From: Gammaproteobacteria bacterium 13_2_20CM_66_19
GTDB taxonomy: Bacteria > Pseudomonadota > Gammaproteobacteria > Steroidobacterales > Steroidobacteraceae
Length of the DNA stretch: 44,622 bases
Assembly: GCA_001914695.1 (NCBI GenBank)
Contig: MNCZ01000133.1
Location: 1 to 44,622, forward strand
Direction of reading: 5' to 3'
The position numbers were made by a program, and so were the translations under genes. The notes under the pieces were generated by a model that saw only the letters and a program-made list of their open reading frames with translations, did no database searches and had not been told where the DNA came from. Below, in pieces: positions 1-7,817 of the stretch (the stretch's first letter is position 1; each line of letters opens with the position of its first letter).

Positions 1-326
1 ACGTTCACCACCGGCACCACGCCGCCGATGATCATCGGGAACTGCACCAGTCCTGCTTCCTGCAGCTCCTCGGGCTTCAGGGGCATGTCCGAGGCGCCGA
101 ACGTGACGGTCTTCGCCTTGATCTGCTTGATGCCGCCGCCGGAACCGATCGACTGATAATTGAGTCCGATGCCGGTCTTCTGCCGGTAGGCGTCGGCCCA
201 TTTCGAGTAGACGGGATACGGAAACGTTGCGCCGGCGCCGGAAATGTCGGCCCCGTGCGCCGCGCCGGCGAGCCCGACGACGCCGGCCACCACCACCAGC
301 ATTCGCTTCGCATTGATCGAATTCAA
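1..326 (-). CDS. pstS: Phosphate ABC transporter substrate-binding protein PstS (N-terminal part)
   Basis: Periplasmic phosphate-binding protein that feeds the PstCAB transporter. Translation from the TTG at 326 gives a short charged start, a hydrophobic signal segment (about residues 9-25, ending AAHGA), then the PstS opening [18 protein letters not shown] and the phosphate-loop segment [13 protein letters not shown]. The part visible (about 108 codons) ends at [12 protein letters not shown], where the window stops, so the C-terminal two thirds are missing. The TTG start is chosen because AGGAG lies seven bases upstream and because the only nearby ATG at 313 is in the wrong frame; the in-frame ATG at 302 would cut into the signal peptide. 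The Pho boxes at 369-397 control it. The remaining pst genes are probably beyond the left edge (inference). Confidence 0.93.
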   Translation of the reverse strand, partial: MNSINAKRMLVVVAGVVGLAGAAHGADISGAGATFPYPVYSKWADAYRQKTGIGLNYQSIGSGGGIKQIKAKTVTFGASDMPLKPEELQEAGLVQFPMIIGGVVPVVN

Positions 327-368
327 GATTCCACTCCTAAGGCTTTTGCGGGAATTGGCGGGCATTAG

Positions 369-397
369 ATGACAATGATGTGACGCTCTGATGACAG
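369..397 (-). promoter_or_regulatory. Pho-box array upstream of pstS
   Basis: Read on the minus strand, three 7-base units CTGTCAT (397-391), GCGTCAC (386-380) and TTGTCAT (375-369) are spaced exactly 11 bases apart. That is the unit and spacing of PhoB-binding Pho boxes. The array lies 43-71 bases before the pstS start, the usual place for activation through the -35 region. A plausible weak -10 (TAATGC) follows the last unit. Confidence 0.82.
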
Positions 398-515
398 CCC
401 TTTGAGGCGCCACGCGACGCCCGGGCAACGCAACGGCCACCTCCCTGTGGCCGCGGCGCTAGTGGGCGCTAGTGTTACCGGGCGAGTTTGCAGGCGCGTG
501 ACAGGCTCATCAGGC

Positions 516-544
516 TTGCCCGTGGCGAGGCGAGATCGTATAAA
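516..544 (+). promoter_or_regulatory. Putative sigma-70 promoter for dapE
   Basis: TTGCCC at 516-521 and TATAAA at 539-544 are separated by exactly 17 bases, matching sigma-70 promoter geometry. Transcription would start near 551 and leave a leader of about 50 bases before the dapE GTG at 600. No other reason for a TATAAA in this GC-rich stretch is apparent. The promoter itself is inferred. Confidence 0.45.
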
Positions 545-599
545 CGCGCACGGCTTCTCATCGACGCGCGCGCCGAAGCCGCCAGGTTACCTCGAGTCA

Positions 600-1727
600 G
601 TGTCACAAGCCCTTGAATTAACTAAGGCTCTGATCGCCCGCCGCTCGGTCACCCCCGCCGATGAAGGCTGCCAGCCGATCCTGATGGAGCGGCTCGCTGC
701 GGCCGGTTTTGCCGTCGAGCGGCTGAGTTTCGGCAACGTCGAGAACTTCTGGGCGCGTCGCGGAGTCAAGGCTCCGGTATTGTGTTTCGCCGGGCACACC
801 GACGTCGTGCCCACGGGTCCGCTCGAGGAGTGGCGCAGCGACCCGTTTGCCCCGGAGATCCGCGACGGGCTGCTCTACGGCCGCGGCGCCGCCGACATGA
901 AGAGCGGACTTGCCGCCATGATCACCGCCACCGAGGAGTTCGTGGCGGCGCACCCGCGCCATTCCGGTTCGATCGCGTTCCTCATCACCAGCGACGAGGA
1001 AGGCCCGTCGGTCGATGGGACGAAGCGCGTGGCGGAGGTGCTCCGGGCGCGGGGCGAGCGGCTCGACTGGTGCGTGGTGGGCGAGCCCTCGAGCGAAGCC
1101 TCGGTCGGCGACACCATCAAGGTCGGTCGCCGCGGCTCTCTCAGCGGCCGGCTCACCGTGCACGGGGTGCAGGGGCACGTCGCTTACCCGCAGCTGGCCG
1201 AGAATCCCGTGCATGCGTTCGCGCCGGCGCTCGCCGAGCTCACCCGCCGCGAGTGGGACCGGGGCAGCGAGCACTTTCAGCCGACCACCTTCCAGATCTC
1301 GAATCTGAGCGCGGGCACCGGCGCACCGAACGTCATTCCCGGCGAGCTCAAGGCGCGTTTCAACCTGCGCTACTCGCCGGCGCAGACGCTCGAGAAGCTC
1401 GAGGCGACCGTCGAGGAGATCCTGCGCCGCCACGGCGTGCGCTACACGCTCGAGTGGTTCGTGTCGGGGGAACCGTTCCATACCGCTCCGGGGCGGCTCT
1501 CGGACGCGGTCGCCGAAGCGGTGGCGCAGGTGACCGGGACGCGCCCGAGGCTCTCGACCGGCGGCGGCACTTCCGACGGGCGCTTCATCGCGCCCCTCGG
1601 GGCGCAGGTCGTGGAGCTCGGCGCGGTGAATGCTTCGATCCACAAGGTCAACGAGTGCGTGCGGGTGTCGGACATCGATGCCCTGCACCGCATGTACGTC
1701 AACGTGCTGCGCTCGCTCCTCGCCTGA
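600..1727 (+). CDS. dapE: Succinyl-diaminopimelate desuccinylase DapE
   Basis: Hydrolyses N-succinyl-LL-diaminopimelate to LL-diaminopimelate and succinate in lysine and peptidoglycan precursor synthesis; cytoplasmic di-zinc enzyme of the M20 family. Starting at GTG 600 the protein has 375 residues, the same as E. coli DapE. Metal-site motifs are present: GHTDVV with H66 and D68, GRGAADMK with D99, the general base pair SDEEGPS (E133/E134) and the C-terminal SIHKVNE histidine. The frame is open upstream to 402, but that extension has low-complexity Arg-rich sequence with no family match, so GTG 600 is preferred although its ribosome binding site is weak. The 3' end overlaps the convergent dsbB gene by 29 bases. 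Confidence 0.95.
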   Translation: MSQALELTKALIARRSVTPADEGCQPILMERLAAAGFAVERLSFGNVENFWARRGVKAPVLCFAGHTDVVPTGPLEEWRSDPFAPEIRDGLLYGRGAADMKSGLAAMITATEEFVAAHPRHSGSIAFLITSDEEGPSVDGTKRVAEVLRARGERLDWCVVGEPSSEASVGDTIKVGRRGSLSGRLTVHGVQGHVAYPQLAENPVHAFAPALAELTRREWDRGSEHFQPTTFQISNLSAGTGAPNVIPGELKARFNLRYSPAQTLEKLEATVEEILRRHGVRYTLEWFVSGEPFHTAPGRLSDAVAEAVAQVTGTRPRLSTGGGTSDGRFIAPLGAQVVELGAVNASIHKVNECVRVSDIDALHRMYVNVLRSLLA

Positions 1728-2202
1728 GATTCGCCGCGACGCCGCAGACACCGAGGATCAGAGCCCAGATCAGCACCCAGGCGGGCATCGCGAGCCCGAG
1801 GAAGCGCCAGCTCACCTCGCCACACTCACCGCTGCCGGTGAGCACCTTGCGGATCACCTGCCAGAGCGGCATGAACTTCAGGAGCGATCCGAGCGGCGCG
1901 CCGCAGGAAGGGAGCGACCCGGGTGGCAGGCTCTGAACATACGCGTGCCGGGCGGCCACACCGAGCGTCGCAAGCGCCGCAGCTCCCAGCAGGCACGCGT
2001 AGACAGTGCCGCCGCGGCCGCGCGGGTTGTGAATGGCGGCGGCGAGAAACACAAGCCCGAGGAGCGCCACCCCGATGCGCTGGAAGATGCACAGCGGGCA
2101 GGGCTCGAGGCCCTGGTAGAACTGTGTGTAGAGCGCGTACGCGACGAGCGCCGCGCACGCGACGAAGCCCGAGAAATTGACGAGACGGCGGTCGGCTCGC
2201 AC
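1699..2202 (-). CDS. dsbB: Disulfide bond formation protein DsbB
   Basis: Inner-membrane quinone reductase that re-oxidises DsbA. The 167-residue product has four hydrophobic segments and both redox pairs: CPLC (C35, C38) after the first membrane helix, in the setting [14 protein letters not shown], and C100/C127 in the second periplasmic loop (SLPSCGAP and SGECGEV). The GTG at 2202 is chosen because it gives the usual length and follows a GGGAGA. The gene begins 26 bases after phoU in the same direction and is probably read through from it. The stop lies inside the 3' end of the convergent dapE. The order phoU-dsbB may be chance; DsbB has no known phosphate role. Confidence 0.93.
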   Translation of the reverse strand: MRADRRLVNFSGFVACAALVAYALYTQFYQGLEPCPLCIFQRIGVALLGLVFLAAAIHNPRGRGGTVYACLLGAAALATLGVAARHAYVQSLPPGSLPSCGAPLGSLLKFMPLWQVIRKVLTGSGECGEVSWRFLGLAMPAWVLIWALILGVCGVAANLRRGASAAR

Positions 2203-2228
2203 GCGAAGCGGAAGTCTCCCGTCGCGCT

Positions 2229-2981
2229 CTAAGCCGAGGGTGCGGCGGCGGCGCCGGCCGCGCGCTGGCCCTCGCGCAGCTCGCGCTCCACGTCGTCGAG
2301 CGAGGTGTGGCGGATGTCCTTGCCGTGCACCATGTAGATGACGTACTCGCTGATGTTCTTGGCGTGATCGCCGATGCGCTCGAGGGCGCGCACCACCCAC
2401 ATGACGTCGAGCGCGCGACGGATGGTGCGCGGATCCTCCATCATGAAGGTGATGCTCTGGCGCTGGATGGCCTCGTACTCCTCGTCCACCACGCGGTCCT
2501 GCCGCGCCACGCGCAGCGCCGAGTCCACGTCCAGGCGCGCGAAGGCATCGAGCGCATCGTGCACCATCTCCGACACCACACGGCCGAGATGCTTGATCTC
2601 CCGGTACTTATCGGCGGGGCGTTCCATGGTCGCGAGCCTGGACGCGATGTAGCCGATCTTCTCGCCCTCGTCCCCGATGCGCTCGAGGTCGGTGATGGTC
2701 TTGATGATCGCCACGATGAGGCGCAGATCGCCGGCAGCCGGGGCGCGCGTCGCGAGGATGCGGCTGCATTCCTCGTCGATGGCGATCTCCATGTTGTTCA
2801 CCTGGTGGTCATCGAGCGCCACGGCCTCCCCGAGCGAGCTGTCGCCCTCGACGAGGGCGGTGATGGCCTTGCGCAGCTGCTGCTCGACGAAACCGCCCAT
2901 GCCGAGGACCTTGCTGCGCACCCGCTCGAGATCCTCGTTGAAGCGACGCGAGATGTGGTGGCTGAGGTCGGCGGTTTCCAT
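2229..2981 (-). CDS. phoU: Phosphate-signalling protein PhoU
   Basis: Cytoplasmic negative regulator that links the Pst transporter to the PhoR kinase. The 250-residue product from ATG 2981 has the two-fold repeated three-helix PhoU architecture, with the metal-binding ExxxD-type segments visible around DLERIGDEGEKIGY and ALERIGDHAKNISEY. Length is normal for the family. Its ATG overlaps the TGA of the glycosyltransferase (TGATG), so translation is probably coupled. In most gammaproteobacteria phoU follows pstB. Here it instead follows lipid-remodelling genes, which places it downstream of phoBR and away from pstS. Confidence 0.95.
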   Translation of the reverse strand: METADLSHHISRRFNEDLERVRSKVLGMGGFVEQQLRKAITALVEGDSSLGEAVALDDHQVNNMEIAIDEECSRILATRAPAAGDLRLIVAIIKTITDLERIGDEGEKIGYIASRLATMERPADKYREIKHLGRVVSEMVHDALDAFARLDVDSALRVARQDRVVDEEYEAIQRQSITFMMEDPRTIRRALDVMWVVRALERIGDHAKNISEYVIYMVHGKDIRHTSLDDVERELREGQRAAGAAAAPSA

Positions 2982-4075
2982 CAGTTGGCGTCTCCGCTCG
3001 TCTGCCGGCGCGCGGTGATACGCGCAATGATAACGGAACTGCGGCTGGCGGCCAGTGTCGCGCGCAGGGCCAGCGGGATGGGTGCGAGCCCGGCCAGGAA
3101 TTGCGCGCACGCGGCGTGCCAGCTGAAGCGCGCGGCGCGCGCGGCGCAAGTGCGCCGATCGAGCCGCAGTGCCGAGCGTATCGCCTCGGCGAGGTCATCG
3201 TGCAGGACGCCCGTCACATCCTGCTCGATGACATCGAGCGGTCCCGGCACCGGGAAAGCCGCGACCGGCACACCGCAGGCGTTCGCCTCGATCATGGCGA
3301 GACCGAAGGTATCCGTGCGGCTCGGGAACACCAGCACATCCGCCGCCGACAGGCAGTGCACGAGCTCCTCGCCGAAGCGGTACCCGGTGAACACCGCGCC
3401 CGGGTAGCGCGCCTCGAGCGTCTGCCGCTCGGGCCCATCGCCGATCATCACCTTGGTGCCGGGCAGGTCCAGGCCGAGAAACGCCTCGAGATTCTTCTCG
3501 ATGGCGAGCCGCCCGACGCAGGCCATCAGCGGCCGCGGCAGCCGGGAGAGCTCCGGGTGCGGCGGCAGCGGCCGGAAGGTGCGCAGATTGACTCCGCGCT
3601 GCCAGCGGTGCAGGTGCTCGAAGCCGCGCCCGCGCAGCTGCGCCTCGAGGGTGGCGCTGCTGACGAAGGTGCGGGTCGCGGCGCCGTGGAAGCGCCGGAG
3701 CCACGCGTAGCTCGCAGAGAGCGGGATCGGCCAGCGCGCCCGCACGTACTCCGGATAGCGCGTGTGGTATGAGGTGGTGAAGGGCACGCGCCGCGCCCGG
3801 CAGTAGCGGCGCACGGCCAGCCCGAGCGGACCCTCGGTGGCGATATGGATTGCGTGCGGGCGGAAGGCCTTGAGCTCGCGCGCGACGTACGGGCCCGGCC
3901 AGAGCGCCAGGCGGATCTCCGGATAGCTCGGGCAGGCGAAGCAGCTAAGGCCCTGAGGGGAGATGATGCGCACCACGTGGCCGAGCGAGGTCAGGGTTTC
4001 GGCCGTGCACTTGAGTGTCGTCACGACGCCGTTGGTCTGCGGCGCCCAGGCATCGCTTGCGAGCGCGATCCTCAC
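2981..4075 (-). CDS. GT4 glycosyltransferase, Agt-type (diacylglycerol glycosyltransferase candidate)
   Basis: Likely transfers a sugar to diacylglycerol at the inner membrane and so makes a phosphorus-free glycolipid. The 364-residue product has the GT4 two-Rossmann layout: N-terminal SDAWAPQTNGVV, acceptor-side TEGPLG and YHTRYPEYV, then the donor site with VGRLAIEKNLEAFL, GDGPERQTLE and FPSRTDTFGLAMIEA. These match the Agt-like group found beside plcP in phosphate-starved bacteria (family knowledge; sugar specificity cannot be read here). The GTG at 4075 overlaps the TGA of the upstream phosphoesterase (GTGA), and the stop overlaps phoU. Other GT4 roles, such as mannosyl transfer to other lipids, remain possible. 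Confidence 0.82.
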   Translation of the reverse strand: MRIALASDAWAPQTNGVVTTLKCTAETLTSLGHVVRIISPQGLSCFACPSYPEIRLALWPGPYVARELKAFRPHAIHIATEGPLGLAVRRYCRARRVPFTTSYHTRYPEYVRARWPIPLSASYAWLRRFHGAATRTFVSSATLEAQLRGRGFEHLHRWQRGVNLRTFRPLPPHPELSRLPRPLMACVGRLAIEKNLEAFLGLDLPGTKVMIGDGPERQTLEARYPGAVFTGYRFGEELVHCLSAADVLVFPSRTDTFGLAMIEANACGVPVAAFPVPGPLDVIEQDVTGVLHDDLAEAIRSALRLDRRTCAARAARFSWHAACAQFLAGLAPIPLALRATLAASRSSVIIARITARRQTSGDAN

Positions 4076-4884
4076 GCGGCGTCGGCCACCACGGGAGCCG
4101 CGGGGCGCAGCCGTGCGTGCGCAGTCTCGGGCCAGCGCAGGAGCGACAGCTCCCCGCACTCGCTCTCGGCGAGAGCGGTGCAGGATTCCACCCAATCGCC
4201 GGTGTTGCCGTAGAGCGTGCCCTCGATATGGCAGAGGTTGGCCCGATGGATGTGGCCGCAGACCACGCCGTCGTAGCCCTGCGTACGCGCGTGATGCGCG
4301 GCGAGCCGCTCGAACTGCTCGATGTAGCGCAGGCTCGCCCCGATGCTGAGCTTGACGCGCTCCGCGATCGGCCAGTACGGCCTGCCGAAGACACGGCGCA
4401 GATTGTTGACGCGGTGGCTCATCATCACGTTCGCACCATGCAACGCATCACCGAGGCGCGTCAGCCAGCCGGGGCTTGGCAAGGCGCCGTCGAACTGGTC
4501 GCCATGGAGAACCAGCAGCCGCTCGCCCCGGGCGGTCCGGTGCACCCACTCGCGGTGCACCTCGAACTGACCCTGCAGCATTTGGGCGAGCACGGCAAGG
4601 CTTGCATCGTGGTTGCCCGGTATATAGATGAGTCGACTCCCGGCGCGCTGCCTCGCGAGGAGCGTCCGCACCACCTCCGTGTGCTCGGCGGTCCAGAAGG
4701 CGCGCCGCGCAAGGCTCGAGGCATCCACGATGTCGCCGACCAGCACGATACGCTCGGCGTCGACCCCGTGCAGAAATTCGTTGAGCTCACGCACCCGCGC
4801 GTGCCGAAACCCCAGGTGGACGTCCGAAAGAAAGAGCGTGCGGGCACTCGTCCTGCCCGCGCGCGTGGATTTGCTGCCCGCCAT
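4072..4884 (-). CDS. PlcP-type phospholipase C (LpxH-like calcineurin metallophosphoesterase)
   Basis: Probable phospholipase that releases the phosphorylated head group from phospholipids and leaves diacylglycerol. The 270-residue product has the full calcineurin-like metal-site set: FLSDVHLGF, LVGDIVDA, IPGNHDAS, LVLHGDQFD and VCGHIHRA, followed by YGNTGDWVESC. The last motif and HGDQFD are features I associate with PlcP (COG2908 type) more than with LpxH. ATG 4884 is chosen; an in-frame GTG at 4911 is an alternative. It sits 116 bases after phoR and overlaps the glycosyltransferase by four bases. No clear Pho box lies directly upstream, so it may depend on phoBR read-through. UDP-diacylglucosamine hydrolysis is the alternative function. 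Confidence 0.82.
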   Translation of the reverse strand: MAGSKSTRAGRTSARTLFLSDVHLGFRHARVRELNEFLHGVDAERIVLVGDIVDASSLARRAFWTAEHTEVVRTLLARQRAGSRLIYIPGNHDASLAVLAQMLQGQFEVHREWVHRTARGERLLVLHGDQFDGALPSPGWLTRLGDALHGANVMMSHRVNNLRRVFGRPYWPIAERVKLSIGASLRYIEQFERLAAHHARTQGYDGVVCGHIHRANLCHIEGTLYGNTGDWVESCTALAESECGELSLLRWPETAHARLRPAAPVVADAA

Positions 4885-5000
4885 ACGCCCCTGGAGCTCC
4901 TGCTTTGCCACTGAGCGCCTCCAGGGTCCGCGGGCGGTGTTTCGCTTCCGTGACACCCGGGCTAAGTATTTCTTACGAATTATGGAGTTATGAATAATAT

Positions 5001-6326
5001 CTAAGCTGACACAGTAGTTACTGGACGGCGGAAGGCCCGAATGCGTCCGGGCGGGAAGTGGCACGTGAAGGTGCTGCCGCTGCCGAGCGTGCTCTGGACC
5101 TCGAGCGTCGCGCCGTGGCGCTGCAGCACGTGCCTGACAATCGCCAGGCCGAGGCCCGAGCCGCCGGTGGAGCGCGAGCGCCCGGCGTCGACGCGATAGA
5201 AGCGCTCGGTGAGCCGGGGAATGTGCTCGGCCGGAATGCCCATACCGGTGTCGCTGACGGCAAAGTGGCCGCCGTCGTCGTCCACCCACCAGCGCATCTC
5301 GAGCGAGCCCTCGGCCGGGGTGTACTTCGCGGCGTTGTCGACGAGGTTCGAGAATGCCGAGTGGATCTCCGGCTCGTCGCCGATCAGCTGCGCGTCGGAC
5401 TCGACCCGCACCCGGATATCGCGCGGGTGCACCGGCCGGGCCACGGTGTCCTTGCGCAGCAGCGCGAGCAAAGCCGCCACGTCGATCGGCTCCCCGCCGA
5501 GCGCCTCTCCGGTCTCCTCGAGCCGCGAGAGCTCGAGGAGGTCCCGGATGATGCCCGTCATGCGCTCGGCCTGGCGGCGCATCTCCGCGACCGGCCCCTG
5601 GAGATCCGAGTCGAGCGCGGGATCGTGGCTGAGAGTCTCGAGATAGCCCGAGATCACGGTGAGCGGGGAGCGCAGCTCGTGCGAGGCGTTGGCGACGAAG
5701 TCGCGCCGCACCGCCTCGAGCCGCATCTGGCGCGACACGTCGCTTACCAACAGCAGCAGCTGCCCGTCTCCGTAAGGGACCACCTGCAGCGACAGGTACG
5801 AGTCCGCGGGGGTCGTCTGCCGGATCACCACCGGGTTGGAGAGGTCCTTCCGTGCCAGGTAGCGCGCGAACTCGGGCTCCCGCAGCAGGTTCTCGATCCT
5901 CATGCCGAGGTCGCCGGTGCGCCGCAGATTCAGCAGCCGCGCCGCCATGCGGTTGAACCATACGATCTCGCGTTGCGCGTTGAGGATGACGACGCCGTTC
6001 GGGAGCGCCGCGGTCGAGCGCTGCAGCTGGCGCATGAGCTGCACGAAACGCTGCTTGTGGAAGCGCTTGCGGCGATGCAGCCGCACGACCTGAGCAATGA
6101 TCTCGCCCCCCACGCCGCCGGGGTCGGGCGGATCGGCGTAGCTGCGGTGGCGCAGCCACCACTCGAGTCGAAAAAGGTACATGAGCACCCACACGAGATG
6201 CAGCGCGAGCGCCCCCGCCAGTCCGACCCAGGGGTTGCCGAAGAGCCACCCGACGCCGCAGCCGATCACCACGGTGCCGAGCAGCCGCACCGCCGCGAAC
6301 CCCCACGCCTGCGTCGCCGGTTGCAT
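5001..6326 (-). CDS. phoR: Phosphate regulon sensor histidine kinase PhoR
   Basis: Membrane sensor kinase that phosphorylates PhoB when phosphate is low. The 441-residue product has two N-terminal membrane helices (about residues 10-30 and 35-55), an Arg-rich linker, a PAS domain (about 95-200, starting AALPNGVVILNAQREIVWFN), HisKA with the phospho-acceptor in ANASHELRSPLTV (H216), and HATPase with FSNLVDNAAKYT, SDTGMGIP and GGSGLGLAI. This is the standard PhoR layout with almost no periplasmic loop. It starts five bases after the phoB stop, so the two form one operon. Confidence 0.95.
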   Translation of the reverse strand: MQPATQAWGFAAVRLLGTVVIGCGVGWLFGNPWVGLAGALALHLVWVLMYLFRLEWWLRHRSYADPPDPGGVGGEIIAQVVRLHRRKRFHKQRFVQLMRQLQRSTAALPNGVVILNAQREIVWFNRMAARLLNLRRTGDLGMRIENLLREPEFARYLARKDLSNPVVIRQTTPADSYLSLQVVPYGDGQLLLLVSDVSRQMRLEAVRRDFVANASHELRSPLTVISGYLETLSHDPALDSDLQGPVAEMRRQAERMTGIIRDLLELSRLEETGEALGGEPIDVAALLALLRKDTVARPVHPRDIRVRVESDAQLIGDEPEIHSAFSNLVDNAAKYTPAEGSLEMRWWVDDDGGHFAVSDTGMGIPAEHIPRLTERFYRVDAGRSRSTGGSGLGLAIVRHVLQRHGATLEVQSTLGSGSTFTCHFPPGRIRAFRRPVTTVSA

Positions 6327-6331
6327 GGTGC

Positions 6332-7036
6332 CTACTCCGTGCGCGCGGAGAAGCGATACCCCGAGCCGCGAACCGTCTGCACGAAGCGATCGTACCCGAA
6401 ATCCTCGAGCGCCTTGCGCAGGCGGCGGATGTGCACGTCGATCGTGCGCTCCTCGACGTACACGTTCCCGCCCCAGATGCGATCGAGCAGCTGATCGCGG
6501 GTATAGACGCGCTCGGGGTGCGTCATGAAGAATTCGAGCATGCGGTATTCGGTGGGCCCGAGCGCGACCGTCTGCTCGCCGACCATCACTCGATGGCTCC
6601 CCTGGTCGAGCGCCAGACCCTCGAACTCGATCAGCTCGTCGACGCCGTTGGGACCGCTGCGGCGGAGCACCGCATTGATGCGCGCCAGCAGCTCCCTCGG
6701 GGAGAAGGGCTTGGTGACGTAGTCATCCGCACCGCCCTCGAGCCCGGCCACCTTGTCCCCCTCCTCGGCGCGCGCCGTGAGGATGATGACCGGCAGCTCC
6801 CGCGTCTCGCGATCGCGCTTGAGGGCGCGCGTCAGCTCGAGCCCGCTCATGTCCGGGAGCATCCAGTCCACCAGGATCAGGTCGGGGCGGGAGTCGGCAA
6901 GGGCGGCCCGCGCGGCCCGGCAGTCCTCCGCCTCCCGCACCTCGAAGCCGGCGCGCCTCAAGCCGAATGCAATCATCTCGCGGATCGGCCGCTCGTCCTC
7001 GACGATCAGTACCTGTTTCGCGGGCATGGTAGGCAT
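6332..7036 (-). CDS. phoB: Phosphate regulon response regulator PhoB
   Basis: OmpR-family transcription factor that binds Pho boxes. The 234-residue product has a receiver domain with the acidic pair VEDE, phospho-acceptor D57 in [12 protein letters not shown] and the conserved Lys in [15 protein letters not shown]-terminal winged helix follows (about 135-230, with [20 protein letters not shown] and [19 protein letters not shown]). ATG 7036 gives eight residues before the first strand; the ATG at 7027 is equally possible and neither has a strong ribosome binding site. Pho boxes in its promoter suggest autoregulation. Confidence 0.95.
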   Translation of the reverse strand: MPTMPAKQVLIVEDERPIREMIAFGLRRAGFEVREAEDCRAARAALADSRPDLILVDWMLPDMSGLELTRALKRDRETRELPVIILTARAEEGDKVAGLEGGADDYVTKPFSPRELLARINAVLRRSGPNGVDELIEFEGLALDQGSHRVMVGEQTVALGPTEYRMLEFFMTHPERVYTRDQLLDRIWGGNVYVEERTIDVHIRRLRKALEDFGYDRFVQTVRGSGYRFSARTE

Positions 7037-7058
7037 GGAAGCCGGCTGAGGCGCGGGT

Positions 7059-7125
7059 GTATTACAGAGGTTCCGTATTGCAGATTCATGACAGTGCCTG
7101 AAGCGGCATGTCAGTTTAATGACTG
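7059..7125 (-). promoter_or_regulatory. phoBR promoter with two Pho boxes
   Basis: On the minus strand a proximal box CTGTCAT (7094-7088) plus CTGCAAT (7083-7077) has an 11-base period. A distal pair CAGTCAT (7125-7119) plus CTGACAT (7114-7108) has the same period. The distal box overlaps the tsaB stop codon (7118-7116). A TGTAATAC extended -10-like element (TAATAC at 7064-7059) follows the proximal box at suitable distance, putting the transcript start about 16 bases before phoB. Together this looks like positive autoregulation by PhoB. Confidence 0.72.
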
Positions 7126-7817
7126 TTCCTGCTGCCGTGTGTCACGTCGTCCCGCAGGTATACCGGAACGGCCTCCTCGGCAGGGAAAGTCCGCCCCTGC
7201 GCGACTTCGGCCGCGGCCACAACCGCAATTTCATTCGCCCGGGGGAGCAGCCCCTCATGGACCTTATCCAGATGTCCTCCGAGGGCGGACCGCAGCTCCG
7301 GGTACGCCGCGAAGCCCGAGCCCGCCGCGTGCGGCGGGGCTCCGCCGTGCCAGCGCTCCGGAAGCGCTACCGCGGTCGGCTTTCCGACCCGCTCGTCGGC
7401 GAGCGCGGCGGCGATCCCCGAGGGCGAGCGCTCGAAACAACCCCAGTACACCTCGCGCATGCGCGCATCGCTGCACGCGAGCACGCGCGTTGCGGCCGGA
7501 TCGAGATCCATCACCCGCTGGGCGAGCGCACGCAGGTCAGAGACCGGAACCACGGGCACGCCGGCGCCGAAGGCCAGTCCCTGCGCGACGCTCGCGGCGA
7601 GCCGCACACCGGTGAAAGCGCCCGGGCCGCGCCCGAAGGCGATCGCGCCGAGCTCCGTGAGAGCGATGCCGGCCTCCTTCAGCAGCTCATCGACCATGGG
7701 CAGGATCCGTGCGGCGTGGTCACGCTCGAGAAGCGCTTCGCGCGAGCTCAGCCGCCCATCGATAAGGAGCGCCGCCGAGCAGTTCTCCGTGGCGGTATCG
7801 AGCGCGAGAATTCTCAC
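7116..7817 (-). CDS. tsaB: tRNA threonylcarbamoyladenosine biosynthesis protein TsaB
   Basis: Scaffold partner of TsaD in making t6A37 on ANN-decoding tRNAs. The 233-residue product opens with [15 protein letters not shown] and carries the ASKHA-fold segment [21 protein letters not shown] and the [12 protein letters not shown] strand-helix, all typical of TsaB (YeaZ). GTG 7817 overlaps the TGA of the upstream helicase gene (GTGA), so translation is probably coupled. The frame is open far upstream but that is a shadow of the helicase. The yoaA-tsaB adjacency matches E. coli. The 3' end contains part of a Pho box for phoB. Confidence 0.94.
   Translation of the reverse strand: MRILALDTATENCSAALLIDGRLSSREALLERDHAARILPMVDELLKEAGIALTELGAIAFGRGPGAFTGVRLAASVAQGLAFGAGVPVVPVSDLRALAQRVMDLDPAATRVLACSDARMREVYWGCFERSPSGIAAALADERVGKPTAVALPERWHGGAPPHAAGSGFAAYPELRSALGGHLDKVHEGLLPRANEIAVVAAAEVAQGRTFPAEEAVPVYLRDDVTHGSRNSH

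Noticed and set aside
402-599. N-terminal extension of DapE from the TTG at 402
   Set aside because: The extra 66 residues match nothing in DapE, and the start would lie before the putative promoter; GTG 600 gives the normal 375 residues.
4885-5000. Pho box directly before the PlcP-like gene
   Set aside because: TGTCA-like words occur on the minus strand, but no second unit follows at 11 bases; only an AT-rich patch is seen.
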